Assembly: GCA_031549885.1 (NCBI GenBank)
Contig: JAVBPD010000054.1
Coordinates: 1 to 55,588, forward strand
Length of the DNA stretch: 55,588 bases
Source of the DNA: WQUF01 sp031549885
GTDB lineage: Bacteria; Bacillota; Clostridia; Clostridiales; Clostridiaceae
Direction: 5' to 3'
Positions 41,817 to 50,847 of the stretch are shown here, in pieces (the first letter of the stretch is position 1; the number at the start of each line of letters is the position of its first letter). Position numbers and translations under genes: made by a program. Below the pieces are notes generated by a model. That model was not told where the DNA came from. It saw only the letters and a list, made by a program, of their open reading frames with translations, and did not search any database.

Positions 41817-43640
41817 TTATTCTTCCTTTCCTTCTGAATCTATAATGGTAGCTGCATTAAAAAATTTATCTATTTTAGTTTCATTGAACAATTTTAAAAA
41901 TCTATCTTTGCTTGATTTAGGAAATTTTTTTAATATTTCCACATTAGTAATTAAATCAACTATATGCCTAAAATTCTTAGATTTGGAAGATTCTATTAAA
42001 CCAAGCATAAATTCTGGCATATTAAATTTTTGAACATCAATTAAGCATTCTACTAAATCCTTTAAATAAATTGGAATATTTTTTTCATTAGCTATATTTT
42101 TTAATAATTTTTCAAATCCTTCTAGTTGATTTTGTTCATCTTTATTAAATAAAACTGTGGCCAACCGAATATCCTGAGCCCTTTCATAATTGTTTTCTTT
42201 ACTTGATGTTTTTTTACCCTTTACGAGCAGTGGTACCCATCTTTTATCAATTTTTAATATGTCTAAATTTGAAAAATCATAATTATAAACATAGTAATTT
42301 TTATCAAAGTTTTCTTCTAAAGAATAAATACAGAAACAACTTAGAGGCAATCGTCCATTTATATAATGTTTTGAAAATACATCATACATTTCTTCTTTTG
42401 AAAGCCTTAAAAATGCCATTTTAAAAAAAACTGAAACTAAATAATCAGATTTTTTAACTACGTTTTCCATTTCACAAAGTTCTCTTATAAGCGTAAAACT
42501 TTTTTCATCATTGTTATTTAAAAGTATTTGTTCGATAGAATTTCTAATGTAAAATATTGAATTAGGGTTATATTTTGAGAGCTTTTCAAGATCATTCTTT
42601 AAGTATAGCTCTTTAAAAAAATCAAAAATATAATCTTCATCTTTAAAAGCTAAAACTTGTAATTTATCTTGAAAATCTTCTAACGCCTTTGATAATTCAA
42701 CGTTTTTCTTAAAACATTCATCAAATGCTAATTTTACTTGTTTAAACAAGATTTCATTATATTCTCTTTCATTTATGTATCTTAAAGGTTCAATTGACCA
42801 TTTAAACTGCTTTGACAAAAATAAATCTATAGATTTTTTAATTCCTTCTTTAGATTTTTGTTTGCAAAGAGCTATAAGAGCTGCTTCTTTAACATCCCTT
42901 CTTCTATCAGAAACTAAACTTAAAATTATATCTTCATTTTTCTCATCATCTTTTAATATATTAATAGCTTCTACTAAAACATTAGAGCTTCCCTCATCTA
43001 ATGCTTGTTTTATATAATCATCTACTGATTTATCTTTAAAATCATATAAAATTCTAAGCCTTAAAGCATCGTAAGTCTTTCCCTTAACATCCATCTTTTC
43101 TTTAATATATGGAACCATAGCTGGCCCTACAGATGGTATAATAACATTGCCCACAAAAGATGAAACTTCAGAATATTTGTCGCAAATAGCATCTGCTAAA
43201 TATCTATGGGTTCTTACATCTTTAAAAAGCCCTTCTTTGTATCCATCTTTTATTATTTCAAGCCTTCCAGAATTACTTGATGAAAGAGCTTCTATAAGAG
43301 GTTTAAGTTTTGAATATGGTATATTAGTAACTTTCTCATGCTCAATATCCAACAAATTAAGATCCTTTAATTCCTCATCTGATGTAGATTCCACCTGAGT
43401 ATATAAAATAGAATATAGCAAAACTCCAATTTCAAGAAGTGCCCTTGAAGACTCATTATTATTATTTACAATAAATTCTAACTGTTCTTTTAATTTATTA
43501 AATACAGGAGATTTCTCGCCTAATTTTTTAAAAATAGGAATAAGTTTAATTAATCTTGGATCACCATAAGCACAACTTGATCCAGCTATAAATAATCTAT
43601 TTATCTCCTGCAATAAATCAAATAGAGGCTTAATTTTCAC
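41817..43640 (-). CDS. HEAT-like repeat protein of the MoxR-VWA cluster
   Basis: 607 aa, no membrane segment. The centre (~180-270) contains recognisable HEAT-like units (YDALRLRILYDFKDKSVDDY, NVLVEAINILKDDEKNEDII, RRDVKEAALIALCKQKSKEG); the remainder is helical. Comparable HEAT/DUF5691-type proteins accompany SWIM, MoxR and DUF5682 genes in other bacteria as I recall. It probably acts as a scaffold. Confidence 0.75.
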   Translation of the reverse strand: MKIKPLFDLLQEINRLFIAGSSCAYGDPRLIKLIPIFKKLGEKSPVFNKLKEQLEFIVNNNNESSRALLEIGVLLYSILYTQVESTSDEELKDLNLLDIEHEKVTNIPYSKLKPLIEALSSSNSGRLEIIKDGYKEGLFKDVRTHRYLADAICDKYSEVSSFVGNVIIPSVGPAMVPYIKEKMDVKGKTYDALRLRILYDFKDKSVDDYIKQALDEGSSNVLVEAINILKDDEKNEDIILSLVSDRRRDVKEAALIALCKQKSKEGIKKSIDLFLSKQFKWSIEPLRYINEREYNEILFKQVKLAFDECFKKNVELSKALEDFQDKLQVLAFKDEDYIFDFFKELYLKNDLEKLSKYNPNSIFYIRNSIEQILLNNNDEKSFTLIRELCEMENVVKKSDYLVSVFFKMAFLRLSKEEMYDVFSKHYINGRLPLSCFCIYSLEENFDKNYYVYNYDFSNLDILKIDKRWVPLLVKGKKTSSKENNYERAQDIRLATVLFNKDEQNQLEGFEKLLKNIANEKNIPIYLKDLVECLIDVQKFNMPEFMLGLIESSKSKNFRHIVDLITNVEILKKFPKSSKDRFLKLFNETKIDKFFNAATIIDSEGKEE

Positions 43641-43656
43641 ATCTTCACCCTCAATC

Positions 43657-45093
43657 TTAATAAAGTATTCTTAAAACTTTGTCATCTTCTATAACAGATA
43701 ATGGTCTAGCTATTAAAAGAGCTTCTTCAATGTATCCTTCAAACATAACAGCCATATATAAATTTTTATCTGTACTAAGTAGATTTTCTAAAATATTTGT
43801 TAAGCCCTCTTTTAAAAATGAAATATCAGATAAAATTAAACTATTTCCTCCATCGTCAAAAGCTATATATCTTTCACCATTAGCTGCTTTTTTTAATTTA
43901 TCAATTTTAATTATAGCAATTGGGTTTTTAGCAGATAAAGGGTTTTTAATTACATTTTTAACCCACTTTGTTAAATCTAAAAAGTCTTTAGTTGCAAATC
44001 CTTTAATGCTTTCTATATGATCTTTTTCAATTGGCACTGATTTAAAGCTATCCCATCTAATTCTCATATTTACTGCTCCGGGATAAATAAAAAGCTCATC
44101 TATTTCTAAACAGCTAAAAATACTATCGTCTTCTTTAATATATTTTGATGCTTTATATGGCCTGTAGTTTTTAGTTTTATATAGCTTTCCAGAGTTTAAA
44201 CTTATAAAGTATCCTTCATCAATGTATTCTTTTCTTGCATAATCATCATAACTATAAAAACCTAATTGTATTAATTTAACATTTTCTTCCTTTAGGCCAT
44301 ATTCATTTAGCTCGCTAAGCTTCCACGCATACCCCATTTGTTCTTCAATAGAAGAGGAAAGATCTATGTTTTTCTCAGGATCATCCTTTTTATTAATTAA
44401 ATAATCTCGTCCTTGTTTAATAAGAGAATATGTATATATAATTTGATTGATTGTTTTAACGTCATTTTCTTTATAAGCACTCTGTTTTAAAAAAAAGTCT
44501 GAAATAGCTGTTTGAATGCCACTAATATAATAATTTCCCAATTGTTTAATTTGATCTTCAAATATTTTCCTATCTCTTCCATTAATTGATGCTAATCCAT
44601 TATTTACAATTGAAAATACAATCTTTTCTGCAATGTCTATACCTTGAAGTTGAATATCTATTTTCTTTATTAAAGCAGCCTTTTGGCTCTTTGTCATAGC
44701 AGTTTTTTTGTTTTCGCTGCTATTCTCCTTTGTTTCTTTTTTCTTTTCATTCTTATTTTCTATTTTTCGTCTTTTTGCTGCAATGTCTTCTGGAATATCT
44801 TCTATTAAAAACTTTGCTCCATTTACAAAAGAATATAAAAGGCCTAGTGCATGTTTACATGGGATTTGTCTACTAGGGCAAGAACATCTAAATACAGGGG
44901 ATTTTTCATCAATAAAATCTACAGATACAACATAAGGATTCTTGCCACTTCCTAAACATTCTCCGAATAAAAGTAAATCATCGCAAGTCTTATAAAGCTT
45001 TGTAAAACGTTTTTTCTTTGCTAGATCTTCTCCATTTTTTATAGCAGCCCCATTGGAGGCTAATAAGTCTACTTCACTTTTATTCAAAGCCAT
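43657..45093 (-). CDS. SWIM zinc-finger protein (YehQ-like), first gene of the cluster
   Basis: 478 aa from ATG 45093, behind ACGAGGTGATA; the longer frame start lacks a ribosome site. The SWIM finger is near the N-terminus: C70-x-C72 ... C79-x-H81 (FRCSCPSRQIPCKH). A Lys/Glu-rich linker (~105-140) leads to a large helical and beta region. E. coli YehQ is also a SWIM protein. It heads the five-gene operon. Compare the retron SWIM protein at 23306, whose finger is C-terminal. Confidence 0.85.
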   Translation of the reverse strand: MALNKSEVDLLASNGAAIKNGEDLAKKKRFTKLYKTCDDLLLFGECLGSGKNPYVVSVDFIDEKSPVFRCSCPSRQIPCKHALGLLYSFVNGAKFLIEDIPEDIAAKRRKIENKNEKKKETKENSSENKKTAMTKSQKAALIKKIDIQLQGIDIAEKIVFSIVNNGLASINGRDRKIFEDQIKQLGNYYISGIQTAISDFFLKQSAYKENDVKTINQIIYTYSLIKQGRDYLINKKDDPEKNIDLSSSIEEQMGYAWKLSELNEYGLKEENVKLIQLGFYSYDDYARKEYIDEGYFISLNSGKLYKTKNYRPYKASKYIKEDDSIFSCLEIDELFIYPGAVNMRIRWDSFKSVPIEKDHIESIKGFATKDFLDLTKWVKNVIKNPLSAKNPIAIIKIDKLKKAANGERYIAFDDGGNSLILSDISFLKEGLTNILENLLSTDKNLYMAVMFEGYIEEALLIARPLSVIEDDKVLRILY

Positions 45094-45195
45094 AAGTATC
45101 ACCTCGTTTTTTATCAATTTATAATGGTATTATATCATTTAAAATAAAGATATCTCAATGTCAAAAGTTACTATAAATTTAAATTATTTTCATAA

Positions 45196-45228
45196 CAAAA
45201 AAAACCTCTTACAAAAAGAGATTTTTTT
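45196..45228 (-). terminator. Terminator of the alaS-ireB-ruvX-DUF1292 operon
   Basis: AAAAAACCTCTT and AAGAGATTTTTTT form a short hairpin with T runs just after the stop at 45243. Confidence 0.8.
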
Positions 45229-45242
45229 AGTAAGTATATACT

Positions 45243-45497
45243 TTAATTTTCTTCATTCCATAGATCAAAAGCATCTACAACTGTTTGATACTCGTCATCA
45301 TCAACAACAGTTGTGAAACCTTCTTCACCATTTTCAAATTCAACTATCTTTAATATTATTCCTTCTTCTGTATCGCTTTCAATCGGCAAAACTATTACAT
45401 ATTCATTTTCTTCAATGTCAATTTTATTGATAACTTCAAAATCCACTGCTTTACCATTTTCATCTGTAAGTGTTATTATTTTAGGATCTAAATCCAT
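45243..45497 (-). CDS. DUF1292 protein
   Basis: 84 aa, acidic. ITLTDENGKAVDFEVINKI and EYVIVLPI...EEGIILKIVEFENGEEGFTTVVDDDEYQTV is the standard DUF1292 pattern. It is the conserved follower of ruvX in Firmicutes. The function is unknown. It sits one base from the ruvX stop. Confidence 0.93.
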   Translation of the reverse strand: MDLDPKIITLTDENGKAVDFEVINKIDIEENEYVIVLPIESDTEEGIILKIVEFENGEEGFTTVVDDDEYQTVVDAFDLWNEEN

Positions 45498-45498
45498 C

Positions 45499-45918
45499 TT
45501 AGCACTTCCTTTTTAAACTATCAAGATAGACTTGTAAGATAAATGTTGCTGCCATTTTATCTACTAATCCTTTTCTTTTTTTTCTTGAAAAATCTCCTTC
45601 AATCATAGCCTTATTTGCTGCTACTGATGTTAATCTTTCATCTTGATATACTAATTCAATTTCTATTTTAGATAACAGGTGGTGGCAAAATTCCTTTACT
45701 TTATCACTTTGAGGTCCTAATGTACCATTCATGTTTATAGGTAGCCCTGAAACAATCCTGCAAACTTCATATTCTTTGCATACTTTGATTACTTCATTTA
45801 AATCAGCTTCTAGACTAGTTCTTTTAATAGTATAAAGTCCTTGAGAAATAATATATGTAGGATCACTTATGGCCATGCCAATAGTTCTATCCCCAATATC
45901 TAATCCCAGAAATCTCAT
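45499..45918 (-). CDS. ruvX: RuvX/YqgF Holliday-junction resolvase-like nuclease
   Basis: 139 aa. RNase H-like fold: N-terminal FLGLDIGDRTIGMAISDP with the first Asp, SGLPINMNGTLGPQSDKV, and YQDERLTSVAA. It is thought to act in rRNA 5' end maturation and/or recombination. Its ATG overlaps the ireB stop as ATGA. Confidence 0.96.
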   Translation of the reverse strand: MRFLGLDIGDRTIGMAISDPTYIISQGLYTIKRTSLEADLNEVIKVCKEYEVCRIVSGLPINMNGTLGPQSDKVKEFCHHLLSKIEIELVYQDERLTSVAANKAMIEGDFSRKKRKGLVDKMAATFILQVYLDSLKRKC

Positions 45919-46166
45919 TCACTTACTCCTAAGTATACTTTTAAGACCTCTTCTAATATTACATCTCTTTCTAACTTTCTTATTAAAGACCTGGCGCCGT
46001 TATAATTTGTTATATAAGTAGGTTCTCCTGATATCAAGTATCCAACTAACTGACTAATTGGATCATATCCCTTTTCTTGCAGCGATTGAAATATCTCTTT
46101 CAAAATTTCTTTTGTGAGTTCTTTATTAGATTTTATCAATTCAAATTGCTTTGTAAAATCTTGCAT
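45915..46166 (-). CDS. ireB: IreB family regulatory phosphoprotein (DUF965)
   Basis: 83 aa. EILKEIFQSLQEKGYDPISQLVGYLISGEPTYITNYNGARSLIRKLER is highly conserved in this family. In enterococci IreB is a substrate of the Ser/Thr kinase IreK and influences cephalosporin resistance. The alaS-ireB-ruvX order is classic for clostridia. Confidence 0.96.
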   Translation of the reverse strand: MQDFTKQFELIKSNKELTKEILKEIFQSLQEKGYDPISQLVGYLISGEPTYITNYNGARSLIRKLERDVILEEVLKVYLGVSE

Positions 46167-46269
46167 ATTAACCCCACCTTCTTTAAATAATTATTTATAT
46201 TATAATCCATATTATACATTATGTATATAGATTAACAATCTGTAAACATAATAATTTAAAATTTTTGTT

Positions 46270-48909
46270 TTATTTTATTAAATCTTCAATTATTTGTTTT
46301 GAATATGAAATTGCTTCGTTTAATTTCGAAACATCCTTTCCTCCTGCTTGAGCCATATCCTTCCTACCACCGCCGTTACCACCACAAGCTTTAGCAACCT
46401 CTTTAATTATTTTACCACAGTGAGCACCCTTTTCCATAGCCAAGTTATCTGCCACACATATAAAGAAAACTTTATTTTCATCGCTTGATCCAAGAAGCAC
46501 TACAGAATTTTTTACTTTGTCTTTAATTTTGTTTGCAAGTAAAATAACTTGCTCAGTTTCTATATTATCAACTTTTGCACTAATTAAATTTATTCCTTTT
46601 ACAAAAGTTTTATTACTTATGATATTATCAATATCCATTGAAGCAAGCTTTCCTTTTAAATCTAGAATAATTTTATCTTTCTCCTTTATGGTACCATAAA
46701 GCTGTTTAACTCTAAATGCCATTTCACTAATGCCAACTTTAGTCATTTCACCAATGGATTTAATGACACTTTCATTTTGATATAGATAATTCATTAAATT
46801 GGTACCTGATACAGCTTCAATTCTCCTTATTCCTGATGCTATTCCAAATTCAGCTACGATTTTAAAAAGCCCTATTTCACCAGAATTTTTAACATGACAT
46901 CCACCACAAAATTCAGTGGAATAATCGCTAACTTTAACAACTCTTACAACATCTCCATACTTTTCATCAAACAATGCAATAGCTCCGCTTTCCTTAGCTT
47001 CTTCAATAGGCATTTCAATGGTTTTAACTTCACTAGCTTTCATAATCTCATTGTTCACAATTTGTTCTATTTTAATGATTTCGTCATGCGAGAGATTGGA
47101 AAAATGTGTGAAATCAAATCTAGTTCTTTCACTATCTATATATGAGCCAGCTTGATTAATGTGCTTTCCAAGAACATCCCTAAGAGCTTGGTTTAACAAA
47201 TGGGCAGCAGTATGATTTCTTGTTATATTCTTTCTTCTTGCTTCATCAACTCTTAAAGTCACTTCATCGCCTACATTTACATTTCCATTTAATACTTTGC
47301 ATATATGCAAAGTATTTCCATTTATATTTAATTTAGTATCGCTTACTTCTATTTTTATTTCCTCATTAAATATAATACCTGTGTCTCCAACCTGACCACC
47401 CTTTTCTGCATAAAAAGGTGTAGCATCTGATACAATTATTACTTCATCTAAAGCTTTTGCGCTATCTATAAATTTATTTTCTCTTATTATGTACCTAATT
47501 GTACTTTTAGATTCTATTGTTTCATAACCTAAAAAATCATTTTTAAAATCAAGCGGTATTTTATTTAAAACAGTATCATCGCTTCCCATGTAGTTAGTTT
47601 TTTCTCTTGCACTACTTGCCATTTCTTTTTGCTTATTCATGCACTCATTAAAGCCATCCATGTCAACCTTTATTCCTTTTTCAAAAAGTATCTCAGATGT
47701 AAGCTCTATAGGAAACCCAAAAGTATCGTATAATTTAAAAGCTAAATCTCCTTTAATAACTTTCTCATTATTTTTATTTAATTCTTTTAAATAATTGTTA
47801 AGCAAACTTAAACCTGTATCAACAGTTTCATTAAACTTTTCTTCTTCAAGCTTTATAACCTTCTCAATATACTCCTGTTTTTCTAAAAGCTCTGGATATG
47901 CTTCCTTGAAATTATCTACAACAACTTTAAATATTCTATGCAAAAACATTCTATTTGCACCAAGCTTTATGCCATGTCTAGATGCTCTTCTTATTAATCT
48001 TCTTAAAACATATCCTCTTCCTTCATTTGATGGAATTACATCATCAGAAATTAAAAATGTTATACTTCTTAAATGATCGGTAATAATGCGAATAGAAACA
48101 TCGCTTTCAAAGCTTTCTTTATATTTTACACCAGTTTCTTTTGATACTTCATCTAATATGTTATAAATTGCATCAACTTCAAATATGCTATTTACCCCTT
48201 GCATAATGGTTGATATTCTCTCAAGTCCCATACCTGTATCTATATTAGGATTTTTAAGCTTTGTGTAATTTCCCTCTTCATCTTTATCAAATTGAGTAAA
48301 AACAAGATTCCAAAATTCTACAATTCTATCTTCGTCTGTAGCCTTCATAAATTCTTCAAGGCTGTTTATTTCTCCTTCTCCTCTGTCATAATAAATTTCA
48401 GAGCAAGGTCCACATGGTCCAAGGCCAATTTCCCAGAAATTATCCTCTTTTCCTAATCTAAATATTTTATTTTTAGAAATACCAGTTTCTTCAACCCAAA
48501 GGTCAAAGGCTTCATCATCATCTAAATATATTGTTACAAATAATCTATCTTTAGATAATTTTAAATTCTCAGTAACAAATTCCCAAGCCCATCTAATAGC
48601 TTCTCTTTTGAAATAATCTCCAAATGAAAAATTTCCTAGCATTTCAAAAAATGTTGCGTGTCTAGATGTAATACCTACATTATCTATATCACCTGTTCTT
48701 AAGCACTTTTGATAAGTAGCCATGCGCTTAGATGGCGGAGTTTTAAGCCCTGTAAAATAAGGTTTTAGCGGTTGCATTCCTGCATTTACAAGAAGCAGGC
48801 TTTTATCGTTTTGAGGTATTAAGGGAAAGCTCTTTTCAATATAATGTTCCTTGCTTTTAAAAAAATTTAAAAATTCGCTACGAATTTGATTTAAACTCAT
48901 TTTTTCCAT
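46270..48909 (-). CDS. alaS: Alanyl-tRNA synthetase
   Basis: About 879 aa from ATG 48909, which follows AAAGGAG; an upstream in-frame Met lacks a site. The catalytic core has the class II pattern (KRMATYQKCLRTGDIDNVG, RHATFFEMLGNFSFGDYFKREA). The editing domain holds HTAAHLL and CGGCH zinc/editing residues, and the C-terminal DHHA1 part ends GGGRKDMAQAGG. It charges tRNA-Ala and clears mischarged Ser/Gly. It is controlled by the T-box leader upstream. Confidence 0.98.
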   Translation of the reverse strand: MEKMSLNQIRSEFLNFFKSKEHYIEKSFPLIPQNDKSLLLVNAGMQPLKPYFTGLKTPPSKRMATYQKCLRTGDIDNVGITSRHATFFEMLGNFSFGDYFKREAIRWAWEFVTENLKLSKDRLFVTIYLDDDEAFDLWVEETGISKNKIFRLGKEDNFWEIGLGPCGPCSEIYYDRGEGEINSLEEFMKATDEDRIVEFWNLVFTQFDKDEEGNYTKLKNPNIDTGMGLERISTIMQGVNSIFEVDAIYNILDEVSKETGVKYKESFESDVSIRIITDHLRSITFLISDDVIPSNEGRGYVLRRLIRRASRHGIKLGANRMFLHRIFKVVVDNFKEAYPELLEKQEYIEKVIKLEEEKFNETVDTGLSLLNNYLKELNKNNEKVIKGDLAFKLYDTFGFPIELTSEILFEKGIKVDMDGFNECMNKQKEMASSAREKTNYMGSDDTVLNKIPLDFKNDFLGYETIESKSTIRYIIRENKFIDSAKALDEVIIVSDATPFYAEKGGQVGDTGIIFNEEIKIEVSDTKLNINGNTLHICKVLNGNVNVGDEVTLRVDEARRKNITRNHTAAHLLNQALRDVLGKHINQAGSYIDSERTRFDFTHFSNLSHDEIIKIEQIVNNEIMKASEVKTIEMPIEEAKESGAIALFDEKYGDVVRVVKVSDYSTEFCGGCHVKNSGEIGLFKIVAEFGIASGIRRIEAVSGTNLMNYLYQNESVIKSIGEMTKVGISEMAFRVKQLYGTIKEKDKIILDLKGKLASMDIDNIISNKTFVKGINLISAKVDNIETEQVILLANKIKDKVKNSVVLLGSSDENKVFFICVADNLAMEKGAHCGKIIKEVAKACGGNGGGRKDMAQAGGKDVSKLNEAISYSKQIIEDLIK

Positions 48910-48941
48910 AATGTTATCTCCTTTATAGTTTAAAAATTTAA

Positions 48942-49150
48942 ATAAAAAAACTCTCATTCCTTAATGTTAAGGGACGAAAGTAAAATCCGTGGTACCACCC
49001 TAATTGCATTTTTAAAAAAATGCTCTCATTAGCGTATAGGCTCAAAAACAGCTTTCAAAGATACTGCTATGGAAGCTTTCACCAATTGCTCCTTCTCTGA
49101 AATAGCGAGTAAATCTTACTCATTTTATCATTGCCTTATATTATTTTAAT
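48942..49150 (-). promoter_or_regulatory. T-box riboswitch controlling alaS
   Basis: Read on the minus strand: stem I with the GGTG distal loop (AATTGGTGAAAG), specifier GCT (49052-49050) within GAAAGCTG, the T-box AGGGTGGTACCACGG, and a terminal hairpin with a T7 run at the 48942 side. It senses uncharged tRNA-Ala. Confidence 0.93.
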
Positions 49151-49152
49151 TC

Positions 49153-49181
49153 ATTATATAAGACAGTTTTCTTAATGTCAA
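49153..49181 (-). promoter_or_regulatory. Consensus sigma-A promoter of alaS
   Basis: On the minus strand, TTGACA (49181-49176), a 17-base spacer and TATAAT (49158-49153) are a perfect sigma-A match, just upstream of the T-box leader. It abuts the stop codon of the AI-2E family gene. Confidence 0.92.
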
Positions 49182-50213
49182 TTAGAAAAAATAATAGTTT
49201 ATGTCTTCGTATATAATTTTCACTATAGCTGCAATTGGGACGCATACTATCATTCCAAATACTCCGCCAATTTTTTGACCAATTAGTATTAATATTATAA
49301 CTACTACTGGATGTATGTTAATGGTCTCCCCAGTGATTTTAGGGGCAATAACGTCGGCTTCTACTTGTTGTATTATAAAATATGCAATAAACACGTATAA
49401 GGCTTTGTAAGGTGACATTATGAATGCAATAAGAAGCGCAGGAACTGTTCCTATTATTGGTCCAAATATAGGTATAATATTAAATATTCCATTTAAAATG
49501 GACAACAACAGCGCATATTTAATATTTAATACATAAAGAGCTGCAAAAGTAAATATAAATACAAATGCACTTAATAAAAACTGTGAATAAATATATCTTC
49601 TCAAAACTTTATCAATATCTTTCCAAAATAGCTTAATTGAATTTCTAACAACAACAGGAAAAAATTTCAATATTATTCCTATTAGTTCTTCGCCATCAAC
49701 AATAATGTAGTAAGTTATAACTGGAACAACAGAAAGCCCTACTATATTTTCTCCTATTGACATTATATAGTTTAACAAAACTATTAAAGATGTAGATACA
49801 AAGTTTTGAATGTTAGAGTATAGCTCTTGTATTAAAAATATGCTGTCTTTATTTTTTGTGAATTGTGAAATTTCACTTTCAATGTTTTTAATTAATTCGC
49901 TTATAGTTTCAAATTCCTTTTGCGCTCCTGTTGTTTCCATTATAATAGATGGAATTAGTATTGATACAATAGCTACAAAAATCACTAAAAACATAAATAT
50001 TAGAAATAAAGTAGCTGCTTTTTTATTCATTTTATTTTTGACTAAATATTTAACTGCAGGAGATAAAATATAAGAAACTATAAAAGATATTACAATTATT
50101 GAAAATGCATACCTTATAACAGGTATATTTAAAGCTAATATAAACGCTAAAGGAATGATTATAGTAAGTAATTTTAAAAAAACTCTACTATTTATAATTG
50201 TTCTAAACTGCAT
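49182..50213 (-). CDS. AI-2E (PerM/YtvI) family membrane transporter
   Basis: About 343 aa with seven to eight membrane segments. The C-terminal NGIFNIIPIFGPIIGTVPALL, QQVEADVIAPKITGETINIHPV and GVFGMIVCVPIAAIVKIIYED segments are hallmarks of this family, some members of which export signals or Na+/H+. The start is placed at the ATG at 50213 because the first ATG is only two bases from GGAG. The gene overlaps the PRC-barrel gene. Confidence 0.9.
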   Translation of the reverse strand: MQFRTIINSRVFLKLLTIIIPLAFILALNIPVIRYAFSIIVISFIVSYILSPAVKYLVKNKMNKKAATLFLIFMFLVIFVAIVSILIPSIIMETTGAQKEFETISELIKNIESEISQFTKNKDSIFLIQELYSNIQNFVSTSLIVLLNYIMSIGENIVGLSVVPVITYYIIVDGEELIGIILKFFPVVVRNSIKLFWKDIDKVLRRYIYSQFLLSAFVFIFTFAALYVLNIKYALLLSILNGIFNIIPIFGPIIGTVPALLIAFIMSPYKALYVFIAYFIIQQVEADVIAPKITGETINIHPVVVIILILIGQKIGGVFGMIVCVPIAAIVKIIYEDINYYFF

Positions 50214-50215
50214 TA

Positions 50216-50710
50216 TTAACATATCTCCTTTGATACACCATGAGGTACGCTAATTAATGTATCTTCAATTTTCTTATTTAAAAAAATATATTTGGAATTA
50301 TATTTAAGATCCTCAGTAAGAGCTACTCTCTTTCCTTCAATGAAGTTTACTATAAGGCCACAAGATATGAGTATTGCTTTTATTTTATAATCATCGTCTA
50401 TATATAAATCATCTAAAACTCCCACTATGCATTTGCTATTATCTACTATTTCAATACCCTTTATTTTAGAAAATGTATCCCCTTTTATGGAATCGATAGC
50501 TCTAACGGTGATTTTTTCATTTTCAAAATCAGCATTTGATATGTAATTTTGCATGAAGCCATTTTTCTTTGAAAAAAAAGAACTGTTTGACATGGTAATG
50601 CCCACTACTTTCCATTTATAAAAATCTACAACAATATCTTTAGAAAACCCTATTTTCTTCTCATGAAGGTTATATATATCTAAATGTTTAAAGTCTTTCC
50701 ATCGTCTCAT
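50216..50710 (-). CDS. PRC-barrel domain protein
   Basis: About 164 aa from ATG 50710, behind GGAGGG. Two PRC-barrel units are plausible: LDIYNLHEKKIGFSKDIVVDFYKWKVVGI and GIEIVDNSKCIVGVLDDLYIDDDYKIKAILI. PRC barrels are small beta domains in RimM and photosynthetic proteins; in Firmicutes this pairing with a YtvI-like permease is common. The function is unknown. Confidence 0.85.
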   Translation of the reverse strand: MRRWKDFKHLDIYNLHEKKIGFSKDIVVDFYKWKVVGITMSNSSFFSKKNGFMQNYISNADFENEKITVRAIDSIKGDTFSKIKGIEIVDNSKCIVGVLDDLYIDDDYKIKAILISCGLIVNFIEGKRVALTEDLKYNSKYIFLNKKIEDTLISVPHGVSKEIC

Positions 50711-50726
50711 ATTACCCTCCAAAAAA

Positions 50727-50764
50727 AATTAAAAGAATTCAAAATCATTTGAACTCTTTTAATT
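50727..50764 (-). terminator. Intrinsic terminator of tpl
   Basis: AATTAAAAGA (50727-50736) pairs with TCTTTTAATT (50755-50764), with an inner TTCAAA/TTTGAA stem. The minus strand continues with a run of eight Ts. It separates tpl from the PRC-barrel gene. Confidence 0.9.
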
Positions 50765-50847
50765 ATTAACATGATAAAACTAATATATTCTATTGTCTTT
50801 TAAATATTTGTTAAGTTCACCTTTATTAAGGATCTATTCTTAACAAG

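Noticed and set aside
37229..45093. Calling the MoxR-VWA cluster an established defence system
   Set aside because: The domain set is conserved, but I know of no proof of anti-phage activity; only the similarity to other ATPase-based conflict systems suggests it.
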